Part shown: one piece after another, positions 43,804-48,207 of the stretch
How positions within the stretch are numbered: position 1 is the first letter of the stretch
How the letters are laid out: each line of letters begins with the position of its first letter
Assembly (NCBI GenBank): GCA_014730345.1
Contig: WJIJ01000178.1
Coordinates: 1-48,207 of the forward strand
Direction: 5' to 3'
Origin: Candidatus Zixiibacteriota bacterium
GTDB lineage: Bacteria > Zixibacteria > MSB-5A5 > UM-FILTER-46-8
DNA length: 48,207 nt
Program-made: the position numbers and the translations under genes
The notes under the pieces: generated by a model
What the model was told of the DNA's origin: nothing
The model's input: only the letters and a program-made list of their open reading frames with translations
Database searches by the model: none

Positions 43804-43873
43804 AGCTGGATTCTCTTTTGTTCGTTCGACAATAGAACGGTTCCAATTTAACCCAATTCGGGGGTATCCAGCT
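43804..43873. repeat. Nested inverted repeats in the gap before the sorting-domain gene
   Basis: AGCTGGAT (43804-43811) pairs with ATCCAGCT (43866-43873). Inside it CGTTC (43823-43827) pairs with GAACG (43835-43839). The 70-base structure lies in a 407-base intergenic gap (43757-44163) that also holds the hairpin at 43757 and the promoter at 44017. No gene or tRNA was found in the gap. It could be a small structured RNA or chance. Confidence 0.3.
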
Positions 43874-44016
43874 AACATTAGCAATATATAAGCTGTTTGA
43901 GGGCTTGGCAAGGAAAAAGATGGAGAATTTACATAATTGTTGTAATATTCTAAAAAATTTGTTGAATAACCCCGGTTTTTGATTTATAAATATAGTACTC
44001 AGGACCCAATTGAATC

Positions 44017-44044
44017 TTGACAAAATCGAAAATTTAGATATATT
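44017..44044 (+). promoter_or_regulatory. Promoter for the secreted sorting-domain protein
   Basis: A perfect -35 TTGACA (44017-44022) and -10 TATATT (44039-44044) are 16 bases apart, giving a leader of about 110 bases before ATG 44164. Confidence 0.7.
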
Positions 44045-44163
44045 ACAAATTCACTGTAGTAGGTACATTTCAGCGTACTTATCAGTATAAAGGGCAATTC
44101 AAATTTTTCTTCTGTAGAGAGATAAGTTAGAAAAAACATAGTTTAACCTGAAGGTTATATAAA

Positions 44164-45606
44164 ATGCGAAAACGTAATTTTGCGCTAATCGCGCTTTTGA
44201 TTATTTTCACTGTGTTGTTGACCCAGTTTTCCCCGGCAGGCGCGCAGGCTATAATTGCCGACCATAATTCCGTGCTTGAATTTGAATCCATCCCGGACAG
44301 CATAATCAACTTTATTTCCGGTAATTACCGGATCTATTACGCCCACACATCCCATGGAAGCCAGATAATTACCGGTATTGATGAACTCCAATACGAAAAC
44401 CCCCTTTACGATTATCCATATTTCCATGAGGTCGCCGATGACCTCGGCGGAAGTGGTGACACGAGCTGGGTTCCGGATGTACGCAACTACCTTGATTCGC
44501 ATCCCGAATGCAACATGGCCATGTTTTCGTGGTGCGGCGGGGTTTCCGATAACACGCCACAGGGCATAAATATTTATTTGAATAAAATGGATGAACTCGA
44601 AAATGACTACCCTGATGTAATCTTCATTTATATGACCGGGCACCTCGATGGCACCGGCCCCGGCGGCAATCTCTATGAACGCAACAACCAGATTCGCGCT
44701 TACTGCGAGGACAACAGCAAGATATTGTTTGATTTCGCGGATATTGAGAGTTACGATCCGGATGGCAATTATTATCCGTATGCCAGCGACGCCTGCGAAT
44801 GGTGTTACGATTGGTGCGATATACACGATTGCCCTTCATGTGGATGCGCCCACAGCCATTGTTTTAATTGTTACATGAAAGGTAAATCATGGTGGTGGAT
44901 GATGGCCAGGATTTCCGGCTGGGGAGAGAATCCGCCGCCCCAGCTGACTATTGACATGAGACCGGACAATCCGCCAGTAATTACCTATCCCGGCGGTTAT
45001 TTTACATACACCGGCAGTATCATCAACGAATCGCGGAATCCGGTTTCCACCGATGTCTGGATTATGCTGACCATCCCCAGTGGCGGTTACTATGGACCCT
45101 TAAGCCTGTATAATGGTATCTCCGTTGGCGCCGAACAGACCATAACCATACCGGGAATTGCCCAGGAGATTCCATCCTATGCCCCGCTGGGAATCTATAA
45201 TTATCACGCTTATTGCGGAGAATACCCATCGGATAAAACGGATTCTTCATCGTTCCAATTCGCCCTGGTCGATCCGAGGGTGGATACGAAAAAATGCTGG
45301 CGCACCCGGGGTTGGTCAAGGGAAGAACCCGAACAGATGCCGGCGTCATATTCGTTTTTAAACTGCTATCCGAATCCTTTTAACAGTTCCACAACGGTTA
45401 AGTTCGCCCTGGCGGAAAGCTCGGATATAACCCTTGATATTTACAACATTCTCGGCGAACGCGTTGAACTTCTCGCCCGGGGAACTTATGGCGGGGGAAT
45501 CCATGAAGTTAACTGGAATGCCGCCAGGTACTCAAGCGGAATCTATTTTGTTAAACTAACCTCGGAGATGGGTACCGTTGCAAACCGGGCAATTATAATT
45601 AAATAA
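44164..45606 (+). CDS. Secreted cysteine-rich protein with C-terminal FlgD/type IX-sorting-like domain
   Basis: The 480-residue protein has a signal peptide (MRKRNFALIALLIIFTVLLT, then cleavage near AQA). An N-terminal catalytic-looking domain of about 220 residues follows (IYYAHTSHGSQIITGID near 57-73, FIYMTGHLDGTGPGG near 157-171). A Cys/His cluster near 211-238 contains CEWCYDWC, CPSCGCAHSHC and FNCYMKG, with eight cysteines in about 27 residues. A beta-rich middle comes next. The last 85 residues (FLNCYPNPFNSSTTVKFALA onwards, ending IIIK) match the FlgD-like/type IX sorting tails of FCB bacteria. I cannot assign the enzyme. It stands alone, with its own promoter. Confidence 0.85.
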   Translation: MRKRNFALIALLIIFTVLLTQFSPAGAQAIIADHNSVLEFESIPDSIINFISGNYRIYYAHTSHGSQIITGIDELQYENPLYDYPYFHEVADDLGGSGDTSWVPDVRNYLDSHPECNMAMFSWCGGVSDNTPQGINIYLNKMDELENDYPDVIFIYMTGHLDGTGPGGNLYERNNQIRAYCEDNSKILFDFADIESYDPDGNYYPYASDACEWCYDWCDIHDCPSCGCAHSHCFNCYMKGKSWWWMMARISGWGENPPPQLTIDMRPDNPPVITYPGGYFTYTGSIINESRNPVSTDVWIMLTIPSGGYYGPLSLYNGISVGAEQTITIPGIAQEIPSYAPLGIYNYHAYCGEYPSDKTDSSSFQFALVDPRVDTKKCWRTRGWSREEPEQMPASYSFLNCYPNPFNSSTTVKFALAESSDITLDIYNILGERVELLARGTYGGGIHEVNWNAARYSSGIYFVKLTSEMGTVANRAIIIK

Positions 45607-45815
45607 CTCATATCTCTTTTTCTTGAATGTTTCTCCCCGATGTCTATTGGGTTGAATCGTGTTTTTGAGCAGTAGGCAGGGCATCCTATGTTAATACGCG
45701 AGACTGACATATCTGTTTGCGCAAACCTATAGGGGCTTGCAAGATTTCTGATATTAGTTATAAATATTGTAGTGGTAGAGTAAATGGACGCGATAAAGTT
45801 TTGTGGAAGGGGGAA

Positions 45816-46169
45816 TTAGTTGCCTTTTATATCCTGGAACACCCCAATGATGTTACCGTCGAGGTCGCTGAAAATCCCAAAGTGTCCGATGTCGGGTATC
45901 TCTGTTTTCTGTTTTAAGATCGTTCCTCCGGCTTCCTTGATTTGCCTTAAAGTGCTGGCGACATCTTCAACTTCGATATAAACCATCACTCCCGGCGTGA
46001 AAGGTTCACGCTTTTCAATTCCTCCTTTTGGAGGTGTGGGGGTTTCGATGATGGGATAATCGGGAATAGATGATGAATCGATTTTCCATTTGAAGAGTTT
46101 ACGATAGAAGTCGCTGGCAGTCTCCGGGTCCTTGGAAGGGATTTCAAAATGACATATATTTCCTGTCAT
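45816..46169 (-). CDS. VOC-family (glyoxalase/bleomycin-resistance-like) protein
   Basis: The 117-residue protein has the paired beta-alpha-beta-beta-beta units of the vicinal-oxygen-chelate fold: NICHFEIPSKDPETASDFYR near 3-22, then VMVYIEVEDVASTLRQIKEA, and FGIFSDLDGNIIGVFQ at the end. The family covers glyoxalases, dioxygenases and resistance proteins, so the substrate is unknown. ATG 46169 is chosen over the upstream start at 46247 because a strong GGAGG lies five bases before it and the fold begins there. It is convergent with the sorting-domain gene; the 209-base gap between them (45607-45815) holds no gene. Confidence 0.88.
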   Translation of the reverse strand: MTGNICHFEIPSKDPETASDFYRKLFKWKIDSSSIPDYPIIETPTPPKGGIEKREPFTPGVMVYIEVEDVASTLRQIKEAGGTILKQKTEIPDIGHFGIFSDLDGNIIGVFQDIKGN

Positions 46170-46280
46170 ATATCCTCCGAGAAATTGTCCTTTATCCGCG
46201 CCACTCACGGTGCTAATCAATTTACAATATTTGGAAACCTCAGCCAAGAGAAATATTAAAATTTTTGCGCTTTTTATATG

Positions 46281-46308
46281 TTGACTCTCGGGGCGTATTT
46301 TATATTAT
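46281..46308 (+). promoter_or_regulatory. Promoter for the dehydratase operon
   Basis: TTGACT (46281-46286) and TATTAT (46303-46308) are 16 bases apart, 46 bases before ATG 46355. SD AAGAGGAG is near the start codon. Confidence 0.6.
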
Positions 46309-46354
46309 TTTCCCTGTTAGAGTTATGAATAATCGACATATTTAAGAGGAGCTT

Positions 46355-47608
46355 ATGGGTTCTACATTCGCGGAAAAGGTTTTATCAGAAAAGGCGGGCA
46401 AAACGGTGAAGCCCGGGGATATAGTTGAGATTACGCCGGATCTGGCTATGTCTCACGACAACACCGCGGCGATTTCGAAAACATTCTATAATATAGGGGT
46501 CGATAAACTTTTTGATCCGGAATTGCATATCATTGTTCTCGACCACTGCACCCCGGCGGCGGACCAGAAACACGCCACCAACCATAAGACGGTCAGGGAG
46601 TTCGTCTCCCGTCATGGGATTAAGAAGTTTTACGATGTCAACTCCGGTATCTGCCATCAGGTTATGGCTGAGGCCGGGCTTGGTATTCCCGGGCATGTTA
46701 TAGTGGGAAGCGATTCGCATACCACCCACCTTGGAGCATTTGGGGCTTTTGCCACCGGTATCGGACGTTCTGAAATGGCGGTGATTATGGCTACCGGCAA
46801 GATATGGTTCAGGGTGCCCGAATCGATGAGGGTCATTGTTCTCGGTATGCCCCCAAAGGGCGTGTTCGCTAAGGATGTTGCTCTTAAGATTGTAGGCAAG
46901 GTGGGCGCGTCGGGGGCTATCTACCGTTCGGTAGAGTTCTCGGGTCCTTATATCGATTCCCTGCCTATTGACTACCGTGTGGTTTTCACCAATATATCGG
47001 TGGAGATGGGCGCTAAGAACGGGTATATAAAACCGGATGATAAAACCTTCTCGTATCTTGCGTTAAGAACCAGGGAAAGATACACTCCAGTATTGCCGGA
47101 TACCGATGCTGAGTACGCGGAGAATGTGGAAATAGATGTAACTGATATGACCCCGCAGGTGGCATGTCCGCATACTGTGGACAATGTAAAACCGATAGGC
47201 GAAGTTGAGGGCACCAAGGTAAACCAGGCGTTTTTGGGAACCTGCAACGGCTCGCGCCTGACCGATTGGCAGGTGGCGGCGTCGATATTGAAGGGCAGGA
47301 AAATCAGCGGAGACTGCAGGCTGATTTGTATCCCGGCATCGTCGAAAGTTTATCTGGATGCCATGAAAGCCGGTTACGTGGCGACTATTATGGAGGCCGG
47401 CGGAATCGTAACCAATTCCGGATGCGGCCCATGTTTGGGAGCGCACCAGGGAGTTCCCGCGCCCGAGGAGGTAGTAATCTCCACCGGCAACCGCAACTTT
47501 AAGGGACGCATGGGATGCAGTGAGTCGGAGGTTTACCTCGGCTCACCGGCGACGGTGGCCGCGTCGGCATTGACCGGAAAGATAACCGATCCCCGGGAAT
47601 TTATATAG
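46355..47608 (+). CDS. Aconitase-family large subunit (3-isopropylmalate dehydratase LeuC/homoaconitase type)
   Basis: This [4Fe-4S] enzyme isomerises 2- and 3-hydroxy diacids: isopropylmalate in leucine synthesis, or homocitrate. The 417-residue protein has the AMSHDNTAA segment near 31, LDHCTPAADQKHATNH near 66-81, VGSDSHTTHLGAFGAFATGI near 121-140, and the cluster cysteines in GTCNGSRLTDWQ near 297 and NSGCGPCLGAHQG near 353-365. All three ligands are present. Length fits the short LeuC2/HacA type that works with a separate small subunit. That subunit seems to begin at 48181, with a GNAT gene between. No other leucine genes are visible, so the substrate is open. Confidence 0.93.
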   Translation: MGSTFAEKVLSEKAGKTVKPGDIVEITPDLAMSHDNTAAISKTFYNIGVDKLFDPELHIIVLDHCTPAADQKHATNHKTVREFVSRHGIKKFYDVNSGICHQVMAEAGLGIPGHVIVGSDSHTTHLGAFGAFATGIGRSEMAVIMATGKIWFRVPESMRVIVLGMPPKGVFAKDVALKIVGKVGASGAIYRSVEFSGPYIDSLPIDYRVVFTNISVEMGAKNGYIKPDDKTFSYLALRTRERYTPVLPDTDAEYAENVEIDVTDMTPQVACPHTVDNVKPIGEVEGTKVNQAFLGTCNGSRLTDWQVAASILKGRKISGDCRLICIPASSKVYLDAMKAGYVATIMEAGGIVTNSGCGPCLGAHQGVPAPEEVVISTGNRNFKGRMGCSESEVYLGSPATVAASALTGKITDPREFI

Positions 47609-47622
47609 AGCATCCGAAGTTT

Positions 47623-48150
47623 ATGCGCGACAGCATGGTAACAATCCTTCCGGCGGAGCCGGAGGATGTGGAGATGTTTTACAGGTGGTCATCGAGCGAT
47701 GAACGCCATCTCTTCACCTGCCGGGAGACATACCCGCCCTCAAAGGACGCGTTCGGGCGGTTTTACATCTCCGAGATAAACTCGAACCGTTCACGATGGT
47801 TCAAAGTTCAGCGCAACCGGGGAAAAAGGATGGTGGGCAAAATAACCATGTTCAACATTAATCCCCGCAACCGCAGTTGTGAGTTGGGAATGTTTTTCGA
47901 GAAGAAGTATCGCGGCAAGGGATACGGCAAACGGGCGGTGGCGCTGGTGGCTGAGTATATGTTCTACCAGATGAATATGAACAAAATCTACGCCCAGACC
48001 GGGGCGTTCAACGAGCCGACGGTGGCATTGCTGGAAAGCCTCGGTTTTAAGCGCGAGGGCGTGCTAAGGAAGCATCATTTTGCCGACGGCAAATATTACG
48101 ATGACTATGTCTACGGAATTTTCGAAAGCGAGTGGGGTGAAAACAGATGA
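47623..48150 (+). CDS. GNAT-family N-acetyltransferase (RimJ/RimL-like)
   Basis: The 175-residue protein has the GNAT fold with beta-strand MVGKITMFNINPRNRSCELG near 70-89 and the acetyl-CoA-binding motif A KKYRGKGYGKRAVALVAEYM near 94-113 (R/Q-x-x-G-x-G pattern). Motif B is in the IYAQTGAFNEPTVALLESLG segment near 122-141, ending in FKREGVLRKHHF. These match RimJ/RimL-type enzymes that acetylate N-terminal or small-molecule amines. It starts 14 bases after the dehydratase large subunit and ends 30 bases before the presumed small subunit, so all three are probably one transcript. The target is unknown. Confidence 0.9.
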   Translation: MRDSMVTILPAEPEDVEMFYRWSSSDERHLFTCRETYPPSKDAFGRFYISEINSNRSRWFKVQRNRGKRMVGKITMFNINPRNRSCELGMFFEKKYRGKGYGKRAVALVAEYMFYQMNMNKIYAQTGAFNEPTVALLESLGFKREGVLRKHHFADGKYYDDYVYGIFESEWGENR

Positions 48151-48180
48151 AGAATAATTTTTAAATACGGAGAGAATTTA

Positions 48181-48207
48181 TGGCTACTATCAAAGGCAGA
48201 GTATTCA
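48181..48207 (+). CDS. Partial CDS, probable aconitase-family small subunit (LeuD-type)
   Basis: Only the first nine codons are in the window (MATIKGRVF). An SD GGAGAG precedes the ATG by seven bases. IKGRVF/KGRAW-like starts are typical of LeuD2-type small subunits, and the large subunit is two genes upstream. The rest of the gene lies past the window edge. Confidence 0.6.

Overview
The window (48,207 bases, moderate GC) is bacterial chromosome around the replication origin. It carries parA-parB with two perfect parS sites, and dnaA-dnaN-recF with DnaA boxes. Several gene types suggest a Gram-negative member of the FCB (Fibrobacteres-Chlorobi-Bacteroidetes) superphylum or an allied candidate phylum (Zixibacteria/Latescibacteria-like). 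These are a secreted protein with a C-terminal FlgD/type IX-sorting-like domain, a CBM9/DUF5916 outer-membrane protein, a bactofilin next to an M23 peptidase, and PdxS/PdxT vitamin B6 synthesis. The phylum is an inference; no rRNA gene is present to settle it. No phage, IS element, transposon or CRISPR array was seen.

Layout. 0-5 kb (+): parA-parB-M23 peptidase-bactofilin, a 99-base gap rich in DnaA-box-like 9-mers, a membrane protein, moxR, and the two parS sites. 4.8-13.6 kb: mnmG (-), an M20 peptidase (+), then a minus-strand group with a secreted protein of unknown function, an enoyl-CoA hydratase, a DUF1232 protein and the DUF5916 protein. 13.7-21.5 kb (-): a proteostasis cluster transcribed as tRNA-Leu, tig, clpP, terminator/attenuator, clpX, lon, engB (ysxC), purA, terminator. 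21.6-29 kb (+): pdxS-pdxT, small membrane proteins, two glycosyltransferases, tadA and a copper P-type ATPase. 29-32 kb (-): dprA, a small coupled gene, a yigZ/IMPACT homologue, a PAP2 phosphatase and a metallophosphoesterase. 32.3-37 kb (+): pgsA-pgpA-cinA-thpR-recA-recX. 37-42 kb (-): rsmG, origin region, dnaA, origin region, dnaN, recF. 42-48.2 kb: TlpA-like protein, DUF72 protein, secreted sorting-domain protein, VOC protein (-), and an aconitase-family large subunit, a GNAT acetyltransferase and the first codons of the small subunit.

How the genes work together. DnaA, DnaN and RecF start and support replication. ParA, ParB and parS segregate the new origins. RsmG and MnmG, usually adjacent to parAB, are here at separate places. 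Tig, ClpP, ClpX and Lon form the protein folding and turnover core. PgsA and PgpA make phosphatidylglycerol; DprA, RecA and RecX handle recombination. Most content is conserved housekeeping. The less ordinary parts are the DnaA-box cluster near parAB, the bipartite origin, the terminator directly in front of clpX, a DUF72 gene that seems to start at ATT, and the secreted cysteine-rich sorting-domain protein.
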